Assembly (NCBI RefSeq): GCF_010548145.1
Contig: NZ_JAAGLN010000049.1
Coordinates: 1-37,889, forward strand
DNA: 37,889 bases
Direction of reading: 5' to 3'
Source of the DNA: Streptomyces sp. SID10853
GTDB taxonomy: Bacteria > Actinomycetota > Actinomycetes > Streptomycetales > Streptomycetaceae
The position numbers and the translations under genes were made by a program. Under the pieces are notes generated by a model. The model searched no databases, had not been told where the DNA came from, and worked only from the letters and a program-made list of their open reading frames with translations. This document shows positions 7,651-16,199 of this stretch, piece after piece (the first letter of the stretch is position 1; each line of letters opens with the position of its first letter).

Positions 7651-9090
7651 TCACGCCGGTGCCTGCAGACGCGTGTACCGGTCCCGCCAGGGGCAGGCTT
7701 CCTCCAGCTGGGCGCTGAGCGCGATGAGCGTGGCCTCGTCCGCGGGACGGCCCACCAGGCTGACGCCCACGGGGATCCCCTCATCCGCGGTCCAGTACAG
7801 CGGAATGCTGACCGCGGGCTGGCCCGTCATGTTGTACGGGCTGGTGAAGGCGCTGAACGCGGCCTGGCGGTAGAGGTTTTCGAGCGGATCACCGGACTCG
7901 TCGAAGAACTCGACGGGCTGCGGCAGCGTCGCCAGGGTCGGCGTGAGGACGACGTCGTACTGGCTGGTCGCCCCGACGGCACGGCGGGTGGCCCGGTGCA
8001 TTCCGTTGACCGCGGCGGCGAACTGCTCGCCGGATACGCCCCTTCCGTACTCCCGCCACGCCCGCGTCACCGGCCTGAGCAGCGCCTCCCGCTCGGCGTC
8101 CAGGGGGTGCCCGAGCGACTGCACACCCCAGGCGTTCACGAAGTGGCCGGTGAGCTCGGGGCCGAATGGCGTCGGGATGTCCTCCACGATGTGCCCGAGG
8201 CTCTCCAGCAGCCGTGCGGCGTGCTCCCAGGCGGCCAGGCACTCCGGGTCCACGGGGACACCCTCGGTGGCGGGTGTCGCGTACCGGCCGATGCGCAGCC
8301 GCCCGGGGGCGCGTCCGGCGTGGCCGAGGAACGTCTCGCCCGGCGGCAGCGGCGGCGCCCAGTGCGGGTCCCCCGGCTCGGGCCCGGCCAGCACATCGAG
8401 CAGGGCCGCCGCGTCACGCACCGAGCGGGCCAGCGGCCCCTGCACGGAGAGCCCCGTGACCTCCGCCCCCGCCGGGCCCGAACTCACCCGCCCCCGCGAG
8501 GGCTTGATCCCGAACAGCCCGCACACACTCGCCGGGATCCGGATGGAGCCACCGCCGTCACTGGCATGGGCGACGGGGACGAGCCCGAGCGCCACGGCGA
8601 CCGCCGCACCGCCACTGGAGCCCCCGGCGGACAGGGCCGGGTTCCAGGGGTTACGGGCAGGGCCCACCAGGTCGTTGTCCGTGTAGCAGCAGCAGCCGAA
8701 CTCGGGGGTGTTGGTCTTGCCGAGGCTGATCGTCCCGGCACGGCGCAGCCTGGTGACGCTGTGCGCGTCGGCCGACGGCACATGTGCCGCGAATGCCTTC
8801 GATCCGTACGTGGTCGGGACGCCGGCGGTGTCCACCAGGTCCTTCACCGCGGTCGGGACACCACTGAGGGCCGACGGCGCTTCCTCGCCGGGGCGCCGGT
8901 CCTGCCGAGCGGCCGCGGCGGACAGCGCCGCATCGGGCGTCCGCGTGATGAAGGCGCCGAACCGTGAGTCGTACTCCTCGGCACGTGCCAGATGGTGCCG
9001 TACGAGGTCCACCGGAGAGACCTCGCCCTTGCGGACGGCGGCGGCCTGCTCCAGTGCGGTCAGCGCGTGCAGTGCGGTGGGGACGGTCAT
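7651..9090 (-). CDS. Amidase-signature-family amidohydrolase
   Basis: Enzyme of 479 residues that should hydrolyse a carboxamide or related amide in the cytosol. The Ser-cisSer-Lys triad is visible: K83 in AVKDLVD, S158 in AGGSSGGAA and nucleophile S182 in DGGGSIRIPA, with typical family spacing. Length is normal. FGCCCYTDND (131-140), a triple-Cys run, is unusual but lies in a loop before the signature. AGGAG precedes the ATG. The MFS gene ends 42 nt upstream on the same strand, suggesting a transporter-amidase operon in which an imported amide is hydrolysed. It is not GatA: no gatB/C are present. Confidence 0.93.
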   Translation of the reverse strand: MTVPTALHALTALEQAAAVRKGEVSPVDLVRHHLARAEEYDSRFGAFITRTPDAALSAAAARQDRRPGEEAPSALSGVPTAVKDLVDTAGVPTTYGSKAFAAHVPSADAHSVTRLRRAGTISLGKTNTPEFGCCCYTDNDLVGPARNPWNPALSAGGSSGGAAVAVALGLVPVAHASDGGGSIRIPASVCGLFGIKPSRGRVSSGPAGAEVTGLSVQGPLARSVRDAAALLDVLAGPEPGDPHWAPPLPPGETFLGHAGRAPGRLRIGRYATPATEGVPVDPECLAAWEHAARLLESLGHIVEDIPTPFGPELTGHFVNAWGVQSLGHPLDAEREALLRPVTRAWREYGRGVSGEQFAAAVNGMHRATRRAVGATSQYDVVLTPTLATLPQPVEFFDESGDPLENLYRQAAFSAFTSPYNMTGQPAVSIPLYWTADEGIPVGVSLVGRPADEATLIALSAQLEEACPWRDRYTRLQAPA

Positions 9091-9132
9091 ACGCTCCTGC
9101 TTTCCCGGGACTTCGAGGGCTGCTCTGGGTGA

Positions 9133-10869
9133 CTAACTGATCCGAGGGTTCCGCGAGCCCTCGGGACTCTGCGAACTCTGAGGGCTCTGCCGCAGTGCGG
9201 CGACCTGACGGGCCACCGCCTCCTCATGATCCTGGAGATCCCGCCGGGCGTCACGGGGCCGCCACCGTCCGGTCATCACGAAGACGAACGGCAGGAACAG
9301 CACCTGACCGGCCAGACACACCCACCACCAGGTCTGCCATTTACCGGCGTTGTCGGCGCCGGCCCGTGCCACTTCGGGGCCGTGCTCGCGGAGGACCTTC
9401 AGCTGCGGCGCCGCCTTCCGCACGGTGTTCAGCCGGTCGGCCCCGACCTCCCGCTGCGCGCGGGCCGACAGCGAAGGGGGCACCTTGCCTGGTGCGTACG
9501 CGTCCAGTTCGGCGAACAGTTTCGGGTGGGCACGGGTGATGGCCAGCGCGGGAGCCGCCTGGACCGAGGCGTGCTGGACCTCCGCGCCGTGCTCGATCAG
9601 CGGTGTCACCGTGTTCACCACGAGGGGGACACAGGCGGCGGACAGCGCCACCGTGATCCGTACGATCCAGCCCCAGACCGCGAGCCCGGTCGCGGTGGCT
9701 GCCGGGTTGTGCCGCTCGACGGTCTCGGTGAAGCTCGCCATCCACGGGGAGTAGGCGATGCCGCTGGTCACACCGATGCCCGCGAGGACGAGGGCAAAGG
9801 TGTAGTAGCCGGTGTGCGGTTGGGTGGCGTGCAGGGTGAACACCAGGGTGAAGCCGATCGATCCGAGACCGCCCAGCAGCATGAACGGCTTCCGCACCCG
9901 CAGCCGGTCGGAGAGCAGTCCCGCCACCACGAGGGCGATCGCGTTGGCCCCCCAGTACCAGTCGAGCAGGGCGTTGGCGCGCTGCGCCGAGTAGCCGAAG
10001 GCCGTGGCGAAGTAGACGACGAAGTTGCCGACGGCCGCGTAGTACAGGAGGAGATACAGGCTGATGGCCACGGCGGAGCCGATGACGTCGAGGCGCATCA
10101 TCTGACGCCACTGGCCGTGCAGCGCAACGTCGGCGGCGATGCCCTTGGCGCGGGCCTCGATCAGCGCCCGGTCGCGCACGCTCACCATGATCTGGTCGCG
10201 CAGCGCCGGGGCGAGTTCCCGCAGGCCGAACAGGGCGATCACGAACAGGACGAGGCCGCTGACGCCGGCGAACCTGATCTCGTCCTGCCAGGTCGTGTCC
10301 GCCCCGTACGTACGGGAGGTGACCGCGGTGACCACCAGGCTGCCGACGATCGGGCCCATGGTCCAGTAGCCCATCGCCGATGCCCGGCCCAGCTGCGGTG
10401 AGAAGTCACGGATGAGGGCCGGGGTGGCCACGAGGATCATGCCCTCGACGAAGGCCACGGCGCAGTAGCTGAGCAGATAGCTCGCCTTCCCCGGCGCGTT
10501 GGGCAGGACGAACGTGGTGAGCAGGCCGACGGCCAGGAGGCCGTAGACCACGATGTTGGCCCGGCCCCAGCGGTCCGCGAGCCCTGCGACGAGGGAGGCG
10601 AACGCGCCGACCGCGTTGGCCGCCACCGATATGTAGACGAAGTACAGGAACGTCATGTGGAGCTGGGCGATGATGGCGGTCGACACCGCGTACTGGACGT
10701 ACAGCTGGTAATAGAGAACAACCGTGACGAGCACGACGATCCCCAAGTACCAGTACCGGGCGCCGCGTTCGGGATAGCGCTCCAGCCGTGGCCGGGTCAG
10801 ACCTCTGGGGCGCGTGCTGGCGGGCCGCGCAGTGTCCGGCTGCTGCGTCGGCGGTGGCGACATCGACAC
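9133..10869 (-). CDS. MFS transporter with a large loop before the last TM
   Basis: Major facilitator protein, 578 residues. The N-terminal half shows the family loop motif GLADRWGRANIVVYG between TM2 and TM3. About 12 hydrophobic segments are apparent. It is longer than the usual 400-450 residues because of a hydrophilic N-terminal tail (about 38) and a soluble insert of roughly 90-100 residues (from about EHGAEV to NAGKWQ) between the penultimate and last TM. The start is GTG at 10869 or ATG 6 nt later; GGAGG fits either. The TetR-type palindrome upstream and the downstream amidase suggest inducible import (or export) of an amide compound. Confidence 0.87.
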   Translation of the reverse strand: MSMSPPPTQQPDTARPASTRPRGLTRPRLERYPERGARYWYLGIVVLVTVVLYYQLYVQYAVSTAIIAQLHMTFLYFVYISVAANAVGAFASLVAGLADRWGRANIVVYGLLAVGLLTTFVLPNAPGKASYLLSYCAVAFVEGMILVATPALIRDFSPQLGRASAMGYWTMGPIVGSLVVTAVTSRTYGADTTWQDEIRFAGVSGLVLFVIALFGLRELAPALRDQIMVSVRDRALIEARAKGIAADVALHGQWRQMMRLDVIGSAVAISLYLLLYYAAVGNFVVYFATAFGYSAQRANALLDWYWGANAIALVVAGLLSDRLRVRKPFMLLGGLGSIGFTLVFTLHATQPHTGYYTFALVLAGIGVTSGIAYSPWMASFTETVERHNPAATATGLAVWGWIVRITVALSAACVPLVVNTVTPLIEHGAEVQHASVQAAPALAITRAHPKLFAELDAYAPGKVPPSLSARAQREVGADRLNTVRKAAPQLKVLREHGPEVARAGADNAGKWQTWWWVCLAGQVLFLPFVFVMTGRWRPRDARRDLQDHEEAVARQVAALRQSPQSSQSPEGSRNPRIS

Positions 10870-10929
10870 CGTGCCTCCTCGTGCTGGTCAGCCGCACGCC
10901 ACAGTGGGTGCGTGCCCCGCGCAGGCTAG

Positions 10930-10945
10930 TACCGACCAGTCGGTA
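10930..10945. promoter_or_regulatory. TetR-type operator upstream of the MFS gene
   Basis: TACCGACCAGTCGGTA has perfect 7-bp arms around CA, a form widely used by TetR/AcrR repressors. It lies 61 nt upstream of the MFS start. No TetR gene adjoins it; the nearest (12317) has a different operator of its own. Confidence 0.65.
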
Positions 10946-11095
10946 TGGAGAAGGGGTCGGAGGCAAGTTTCGTGGCACGGGCAGTACGGGGACCGCGGAC
11001 CGCATGGACAGTACGGGGAGCGCGGGCGGCCACCACGGCACGGGCAGCACTGCCGGCGCCGCGGGGGCACGTCCGGCACGGCCAACACGACGCCC
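10946..11095. repeat. Degenerate GC-rich repeats upstream of the MFS promoter
   Basis: The block CAGTACGGGGA followed by a GC-rich tail occurs twice with a 28-bp offset (about 10981 and 11009), and CACGGGCAG also occurs twice (about 10977 and 11039). It lies between the 3' end of the reductase gene and the MFS promoter. No gene seen. Confidence 0.5.
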
Positions 11096-12196
11096 TCAGT
11101 CGAGGACGAACTCGCCCCCGGCGGCGGTGGCGAGGCCGGGACCGAAGGCGGCCGCCGGAGTGAAGGCGCCGGGCCTGGCCTCACCGCGGGCCAGCCGGAC
11201 AGCAGTCTCGGTGGCGACGTCGGCGGTGAAGTCCATCCCGTCGTCCGCGCGCAGCCAGCCCTCACGGCGGGTGCCGTCGGGCCAGGTGATGACCGCGTGC
11301 CCCCAGGAGTGCTGTCGGGGCCGGGGGGCCGCTTTGACGGGGATCCGGGCCACCCGCCGGACCGCGAGACGCCGCAGGGCCGGGACCGACAACAGCGCGC
11401 CGAGTACGGGCAGTGCGGCTCGCACGACGGGCGAGGCCGGGGCCAGGGCGGAGGTGACGGTGACGGACGGCGCTCCGCTCGCCCGCTGGGCGGCGAGGAG
11501 TTCACCCGACGGGACACCCGCGGACTTCACCGTCTGCCCGTCAGGAAGGGTGAGCCGCTGCGGGTTCGCGCCGAGCCGCGCTCCGACCTGCCGGCCGTCC
11601 CTGTACTGGCGCCCGCCGGTGGTCAGCACATCGACGGTGCTCGCGGCGAAGGCGCCCACGACGCCGGCTTCGGTGGCCACGGAGGCCAGGGCGTCGACGC
11701 GCACCCGGGAGGGGGTGGGCCGGCCTTCGCACAGCTTCGCGACGAGAGCCTCCGTCGCCAGGACGCCGAACCCCGCGCCGGTCACGAGCGTGCTGCCGGC
11801 GGCCGTCGCGTCGGATTCCACGGCGAGCAGCCGGGGAAGGGCGGACAGGTCGGCCGCCATGTCCACATAGTGCCCGCCCGGCATACAGGCGCGGGCGATC
11901 AGCGTGGCCGTTCCGGCGTAGTCGCCAAGGGTGTTGACGACGACGAGCGGCCGGTCCCGCATGATCTCAGCGGCGATATGTTGCGCCGTGCCGGCGACGA
12001 CGATCTTCCCGTCGTCGCCCTGGCCGAGATCCGCTCCGGCCCGGCGCAGGCGTTCGCGGTCCCGCCCGACCAGCACGGGCGTGATTCCCCGCGCGGTGAG
12101 GCGCTTGGCGACCGCACGGCCGATCCGGCCGGTGGCACCCAGGACCCACACCTCATGCGTCCGCGCGTTCTGCGTCATCGGTACGTCCTGTGTCAT
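11096..12196 (-). CDS. Saccharopine-dehydrogenase-like NAD(P)-binding protein
   Basis: Rossmann-fold protein of 366 residues. It begins with VWVLGATGRIGRAVAKRL (GxTGxxG dinucleotide motif, about 16-33), followed by VLVGRDRERL, where the Arg suggests NADP preference. The arrangement VVNTLGDYAGTATLIARAC and GHYVDMAADLS is typical of the saccharopine dehydrogenase/trans-acting enoyl reductase group. The true reaction is unknown. Start ATG 12196 has GGAG 5 nt upstream. It diverges from a TetR gene with a shared, duplicated operator, so it is almost certainly the regulator's main target, a common redox or detoxification pairing. Confidence 0.82.
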   Translation of the reverse strand: MTQDVPMTQNARTHEVWVLGATGRIGRAVAKRLTARGITPVLVGRDRERLRRAGADLGQGDDGKIVVAGTAQHIAAEIMRDRPLVVVNTLGDYAGTATLIARACMPGGHYVDMAADLSALPRLLAVESDATAAGSTLVTGAGFGVLATEALVAKLCEGRPTPSRVRVDALASVATEAGVVGAFAASTVDVLTTGGRQYRDGRQVGARLGANPQRLTLPDGQTVKSAGVPSGELLAAQRASGAPSVTVTSALAPASPVVRAALPVLGALLSVPALRRLAVRRVARIPVKAAPRPRQHSWGHAVITWPDGTRREGWLRADDGMDFTADVATETAVRLARGEARPGAFTPAAAFGPGLATAAGGEFVLD

Positions 12197-12245
12197 CAGG
12201 ACTCCTCTCCGCCGCGACCGGCCATCCCCGCACCCGGCCTCTATT

Positions 12246-12298
12246 GATGTCTCACTGTGTCATCACCCAGGCTAGCACCGATGACACAGTGAGACATC
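12246..12298. promoter_or_regulatory. Duplicated inverted operator between reductase and TetR genes
   Basis: A 19-bp sequence GATGTCTCACTGTGTCATC (12246-12264) recurs as its exact reverse complement at 12280-12298 after a 15-bp spacer. Each copy is itself nearly palindromic (TGxCxCAxTGxGxCA core), so there are two operator sites 34 bp centre to centre. The right copy covers the TetR promoter -35; the left one faces the reductase gene. Confidence 0.85.
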
Positions 12299-12310
12299 GC
12301 TTGCTATCGT
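12281..12310 (+). promoter_or_regulatory. Candidate promoter giving a leaderless TetR mRNA
   Basis: ATGACA (12281-12286), 18-nt spacer, TATCGT (12305-12310). The ATG at 12317 begins 7 nt after the -10 and has no Shine-Dalgarno sequence, so the transcript is probably leaderless. The operator overlaps the -35. Confidence 0.6.
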
Positions 12311-12316
12311 CGGACC

Positions 12317-12904
12317 ATGGCCAGATGGGACCCCGGAACAGAAGAGCGCCTCACCGAGGCCGCGCTGGAGCTCTACAGGGAGCACGGGTACGACAGCGTG
12401 ACCGTGACACGGATCGCCGAACGCGCCGGGATCACCCGCCGCTCGTACTTCCGCTACTTCCCCGACAAGCGGGAAGTCCTGTTCGCGGGCTCCGAACGGC
12501 TGCCCGCAGTGGCGGCCGACGCGGTGCTGGCCGCCGACCGGTCCGCACCCCCGCTCACCGCGGCACTCGGCGGCATCGCCCGGGCCGGCGCGCAGCTCAC
12601 GGCGTACGTCGACGTCGGTCACGCCACCGAACGCCGTGCGGTGATCGACAGCAGCGCGGAGCTCCAGGAGCGCGAGCGCACCAAACTCGCCGCGGTCGCC
12701 ACTGCCGTTTCCGACGCGCTCGGGCAGCGTGGCGTGGATCCCGGCCGGGCGGATCTCGTGGCCCGGATCGCCACGGTCGCTTTCCGGAACGCGTTCGCCC
12801 AATGGATCGACGCACAGGGGAAGTCGGACTTCGCGTCCTGCTTCGACACCGTCGTCGCCACACTCCGGGAAACGGTGACCGCGGACATCGAGAGCAGGGA
12901 CTGA
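12317..12904 (+). CDS. TetR/AcrR-family transcriptional regulator
   Basis: Repressor of 195 residues. The N-terminal HTH is clear: RLTEAALELYREHGYDSVTV, then RIAERAGITRRSYFRYFPDK (recognition helix), followed by REVLFAG. The C-terminal ligand-binding domain ends with a helix FRNAFAQWIDAQG typical of the family. It very probably binds the duplicated operator immediately upstream, repressing itself and the divergent reductase gene. The inducer is unknown. The iron-regulated operon starts 94 nt downstream but has its own iron box, so I do not assign it to this regulator. Confidence 0.93.
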   Translation: MARWDPGTEERLTEAALELYREHGYDSVTVTRIAERAGITRRSYFRYFPDKREVLFAGSERLPAVAADAVLAADRSAPPLTAALGGIARAGAQLTAYVDVGHATERRAVIDSSAELQERERTKLAAVATAVSDALGQRGVDPGRADLVARIATVAFRNAFAQWIDAQGKSDFASCFDTVVATLRETVTADIESRD

Positions 12905-12960
12905 CCTCCTGGCCGGCCTCCGCGACGCGACCCGGCCGGCCGGAGTCACAGAAAGGTGGG

Positions 12961-12979
12961 TTAGGTTAGCCTCACCTAA
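12961..12979. promoter_or_regulatory. Iron box (DmdR1/IdeR operator)
   Basis: TTAGGTTAGCCTCACCTAA differs by one base from the well-known actinobacterial iron-box form TTAGGTTAGGCTCACCTAA. It lies 20 nt upstream of the GTG of the siderophore-binding protein, so the operon should be repressed by Fe2+-loaded DmdR/IdeR. Confidence 0.9.
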
Positions 12980-12998
12980 GTGACACAGGAGGTCCTCT

Positions 12999-14156
12999 GT
13001 GACCACATCTGCACCCTCGTCCACCCCGCCGACCCGGCGGACCGTTCTGCGCGGCCTCGGCGCCGGCGCCGCCGCTGTCGGCGGCGCGGGCCTGCTGGGA
13101 GCGTGCTCGTCGCGTGACGTCCGGACGTCCGCGGCCGCCGCCTCCCCCGCATCGGCGTTCACCCTCACCGACCAGCGCGGCAAGAAGGTCTCCTTCGACG
13201 GCCCGGTCGAACGCATCGCCACCGCGATCATTCCTTCGCCCTCGATGCTCGCCGCGGTCGACGGCTCGTACAGCCACATCGTCGGCATCAACGAATCCAC
13301 CCTGACGGCCAACCGTGAGGGCATCTTCGGCACGGTCTTCCCGGAGTCGAAGAAGACGACCACCATCGCCGGGGCGGACTTCGTCCCCAATGTCGAGACC
13401 GTCATGGGCCTCGAACCGGATGTGGTGCTCCAGTGGGCCGACATGGGCGACGAGATCATCAAACCGCTGGAGTCCGCCGGTCTGAAGGTCATCGGCCTCA
13501 CCTACGGGACCCAGAAGATGATGGAGACCTGGGTCGGCTTCTTCGGCAGACTGCTCGGCAAGGAGGAGCGCGCCTCCAGCCTCCTGGCCTGGATGCACGC
13601 GGAGGACACGGCGGTACGCAAACTCGTCGAGCCCCACCTGACGGACGGACGGCAGAAGGTCCTGTACCTCAAGGCGTCCGCCGACGGCTTCACCACCGCC
13701 ACCGGCAGCGACTACGTGACGCACTGGACCGAGCTGGCGGGCGGTCGCAATGTGGCCGCGGGCGTCTCTGCCGACGCGCCTCAGGTCTCCACCGAGCAGA
13801 TCATCGCCTGGGACCCGGAGGTCGTCCTCCTGTCCGCCTTCGACGAGAAGGCGCCCTCGGACCTGTACGCCGACAAGTCCCTCGCCTCCGTCCGTGCCGT
13901 ACGTGACCGGCGCGTCTACAAAGTGCCGCTGGGCGGCTACCGCTGGGACCCGCCGTGCTGCGAGTCCCCGCTGATGTGGCGCTGGGCGGCCCAGATCCTG
14001 CATCCGGAGATCGCCGGGCGCAACGGCCTGCGCCAGAAGATCAAGAGCACCTTCGACCTGCTGTACGGGTACGACATCTCCGCCGCCCAGACGGACCAGG
14101 TGCTGCGTCTCGGCCTGAACACAAAGAGCGCGAACTATGCCGGCTTCCACTCCTGA
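12999..14156 (+). CDS. Iron-siderophore ABC transporter substrate-binding lipoprotein
   Basis: Type III periplasmic-binding protein (FepB/FhuD-like), 385 residues. N-terminal Tat motif PTRRTVLRG and lipobox LGAC (about residue 34) indicate a Tat-exported lipoprotein. Mature features: FTLTDQRGKKVSFDGPVERIA, the typical opening of the domain, then NVETVMGLEPDVVLQ and EQIIAWDPEVVLLSAF. GTG start with AGGAGG 7 nt upstream. A C-terminal segment (GRNGLRQKIKSTFDLLYGYDI) matches iron-complex binding proteins. Iron box upstream and the FecCD permease downstream support ferric-siderophore uptake; the siderophore is unknown. Confidence 0.93.
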   Translation: MTTSAPSSTPPTRRTVLRGLGAGAAAVGGAGLLGACSSRDVRTSAAAASPASAFTLTDQRGKKVSFDGPVERIATAIIPSPSMLAAVDGSYSHIVGINESTLTANREGIFGTVFPESKKTTTIAGADFVPNVETVMGLEPDVVLQWADMGDEIIKPLESAGLKVIGLTYGTQKMMETWVGFFGRLLGKEERASSLLAWMHAEDTAVRKLVEPHLTDGRQKVLYLKASADGFTTATGSDYVTHWTELAGGRNVAAGVSADAPQVSTEQIIAWDPEVVLLSAFDEKAPSDLYADKSLASVRAVRDRRVYKVPLGGYRWDPPCCESPLMWRWAAQILHPEIAGRNGLRQKIKSTFDLLYGYDISAAQTDQVLRLGLNTKSANYAGFHS

Positions 14157-15384
14157 CACCGGCCCGGCGGAACCCACCGGCCCTCTCCGGCCTCCCCCGG
14201 ACCACCACTCCACAGCTCTCGCTTCTCCCCGGGCCGGGACGGATCCGGCTTCGCCCGCCCCCACCCATCCGGCTTCCCCCGCCGATCCGGTCGCCCACAC
14301 CGATCCGGCTCCGCCCGCCGGTCCGGCCGCCTCTGCCAGTCCGGCCGCCCCTTCCGAACCGGCCGCACGGAAGCGGCATCGCGTCCCCCGGCTGCCCCTC
14401 CTCGCCGTGGCCACCGTGGTCATCGCCCTCGCCGCCCTGGCACTCGGCCGGTTCGTCGTACCGCCCAATGAGATGCTGCGGCTGCTCCTGGGCCAGGTGC
14501 TCCCCCTCCGGCCGACCTGGACGCCGAACGAGGCGACCGTCGTCCTCGACGTACGGCTCCCCCGCGTCCTGCTGTCGCTGCTGGTCGGCGGCGGGCTCGC
14601 CCTGGGCGGCGCGGCCCTGCAGGGGGTCTTCCGTAACCCGCTGGTCAGTCCGGACGTCATCGGCGTCTCCTCCGGCTCCTCGTTCGGCGGTGTGCTGGCC
14701 CTTCTGCTCGGTGCCGGCTCCGTCAGCGTGGTGGGGGCCGCGTTCGCCTGCGGCCTGGTCGCGCTGGGCGCCGTCCTCCTCATCGGGCGGCTGAACAGCG
14801 GCAACCCCATCCTCATGATCGTGCTCGGCGGTACGGTGACCGGCGCCTTCTTCACCGCCCTGGTCTCGTTCGTGAAGTACGTCGCCGACCCCGAGTCGCA
14901 GCTGCCGTCGATCGTCTTCTGGCTGCTGGGCTCACTGGCCACCGCCACCTACGCCAAGGTCATCACCGCCGCGGTCCCCGTCCTCCTGGGCAGCGCCGTC
15001 GTCCTCGCGCTGCGCTGGCGTCTCAACGTTCTCTCGCTGGGCGACGACGACGCGGCGGCGCTGGGCGTGCCCCCACGCACCACCCGGCTCCTGCTGCTCA
15101 TGGCCGTCGCACTGATGACCGCGGGTTCGGTGGCCGTCGCCGGGCTCGTCGGCTGGGTGGGCCTCGTGGTGCCGCACCTCGCGCGGCTGTGGACCGGCAG
15201 CGACCACCGGGCGCAGTTGCCGGCCGCCTTCCTGATCGGCGGGGCCTATCTCACCCTCATCGACACCCTTTCGCGAACGATCACCGCCGCCGAGATGCCC
15301 CTCGGCATCCTGACCGCCGTGATCGGCGCGCCGTTCTTCATCGGCCTGCTCGCCAGGTCCCGGAACCGGATGTGGTCCCAGTGA
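14137..15384 (+). CDS. FecCD-family iron-siderophore permease with long repeat-rich N-terminus
   Basis: Inner-membrane permease (415 residues) of the siderophore importer, overlapping the binding-protein gene by 20 nt. The FecCD core starts near residue 83 (LPLLAVATVV) and includes LRLLLGQVLPLRPTW, VRLPRVLLSLLVGGGLALGGAALQ, RNPLVSPDVIGVSSG and AGLVGWVGLVVPHLARLWTG, all conserved, with about nine TM segments. The first 80 residues are not family-like: Pro/Ala/Ser/Thr-rich, made of imperfect hexapeptides such as DPASPA and DPAPPA encoded by an 18-bp DNA repeat. A later start inside this tail is possible, but no better ribosome site is evident and the overlap suggests coupling. Confidence 0.92.
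   Translation: MPASTPDTGPAEPTGPLRPPPDHHSTALASPRAGTDPASPAPTHPASPADPVAHTDPAPPAGPAASASPAAPSEPAARKRHRVPRLPLLAVATVVIALAALALGRFVVPPNEMLRLLLGQVLPLRPTWTPNEATVVLDVRLPRVLLSLLVGGGLALGGAALQGVFRNPLVSPDVIGVSSGSSFGGVLALLLGAGSVSVVGAAFACGLVALGAVLLIGRLNSGNPILMIVLGGTVTGAFFTALVSFVKYVADPESQLPSIVFWLLGSLATATYAKVITAAVPVLLGSAVVLALRWRLNVLSLGDDDAAALGVPPRTTRLLLLMAVALMTAGSVAVAGLVGWVGLVVPHLARLWTGSDHRAQLPAAFLIGGAYLTLIDTLSRTITAAEMPLGILTAVIGAPFFIGLLARSRNRMWSQ
14241..14354 (+). repeat. 18-bp tandem repeats in the permease N-terminal tail
   Basis: One 24-bp and five 18-bp imperfect units of the form GATCCGGCTnCGCCCGCC, each coding for a hexapeptide like DPAxPA. The period is in frame, so copy-number changes would lengthen or shorten a cytoplasmic tail without frameshift. 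Confidence 0.75.
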
Positions 15385-16199
15385 TCGAAGCGCGCGGTCT
15401 CGGACACCGCTACACGAAGGACACCTGGGTCTTCCGTGACGTCGACGTCACCGCCCACGAGGGCCGTGTCCTGGCTGTGCTGGGCCCCAACGGGCGTGGC
15501 AAGTCCACCCTGTTGCGCGCTCTCGCCGGGCTGCTCGACCCCACCGAGGGCACCGTCACGGCGAGCGCGCCGGTGGCCTACGTGCCGCAGTCGCACAGTG
15601 CCGCGTTCGCGTATCCGGTGGCCGACATGGTCCTGATGGGCCGCTCCCGTCAGCTGAAGGCGTACGCGGTCCCCGGCCGCCGTGACCGTGAACAGGCCGC
15701 CCGCGCCATGGAGCAGGTCGGAATCGTCCACATGGCCGACCGCTCGTACGCCGAACTCTCGGGCGGTGAACAGCAGATGGTGCTGATAGCCCGGGCCCTG
15801 GCCGCCCAGTGCCGCGTGATGGTGCTGGACGAGCCGGTCTCCGCGCTCGATCTCCGCAACCAGGCACGGGTACTGACGATCCTTCAGGACCTGGCGGCCG
15901 GCGGTATGGGAATCGCCCTGACCACCCACCACCCGGATCACGCACTGCATCTGGCGGACGACGCGGTTCTCGTCCTGGGGCCGGACGACGTACGGACCGG
16001 TCCTGCCGCACAGCTCCTCGACGCGCGGGCGCTCAGCGAGTTGTACGGCCTGCCCGTCACCACCGCACGGGTGGACGGCCCGCGCGGACCACGCACGGTC
16101 GTGGTCCCCGACCTGGGGCCAGGCAGAGACCCGTCCGCCGCCGCACCCCGTATCCAGCAGGCGGGGGCGTCACCCGCCGCGAAGGAGACAGCCGCATGA
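15381..16199 (+). CDS. Iron-siderophore ABC transporter ATP-binding protein
   Basis: Cytosolic ATPase, 272 residues, of the siderophore importer (FepC/FecE type). Walker A GPNGRGKST (35-43), Q-loop YVPQSHS, signature LSGGEQQM, Walker B VMVLDEPVSALD and the switch His in LTTHHPDHAL are all present. The GTG start at 15381 overlaps the permease stop (GTGA), so it is coupled; the open frame continues upstream only as noise inside the permease gene. The stop overlaps the ATG of the next gene (ATGA). The C-terminus beyond about 235 is Pro/Ala-rich. Confidence 0.95.
   Translation: MIEARGLGHRYTKDTWVFRDVDVTAHEGRVLAVLGPNGRGKSTLLRALAGLLDPTEGTVTASAPVAYVPQSHSAAFAYPVADMVLMGRSRQLKAYAVPGRRDREQAARAMEQVGIVHMADRSYAELSGGEQQMVLIARALAAQCRVMVLDEPVSALDLRNQARVLTILQDLAAGGMGIALTTHHPDHALHLADDAVLVLGPDDVRTGPAAQLLDARALSELYGLPVTTARVDGPRGPRTVVVPDLGPGRDPSAAAPRIQQAGASPAAKETAA

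Noticed and set aside
12317..12904. TetR regulator as controller of the iron operon
   Set aside because: The operon has a near-consensus iron box of its own, and the TetR operator lies on the other side of the TetR gene.
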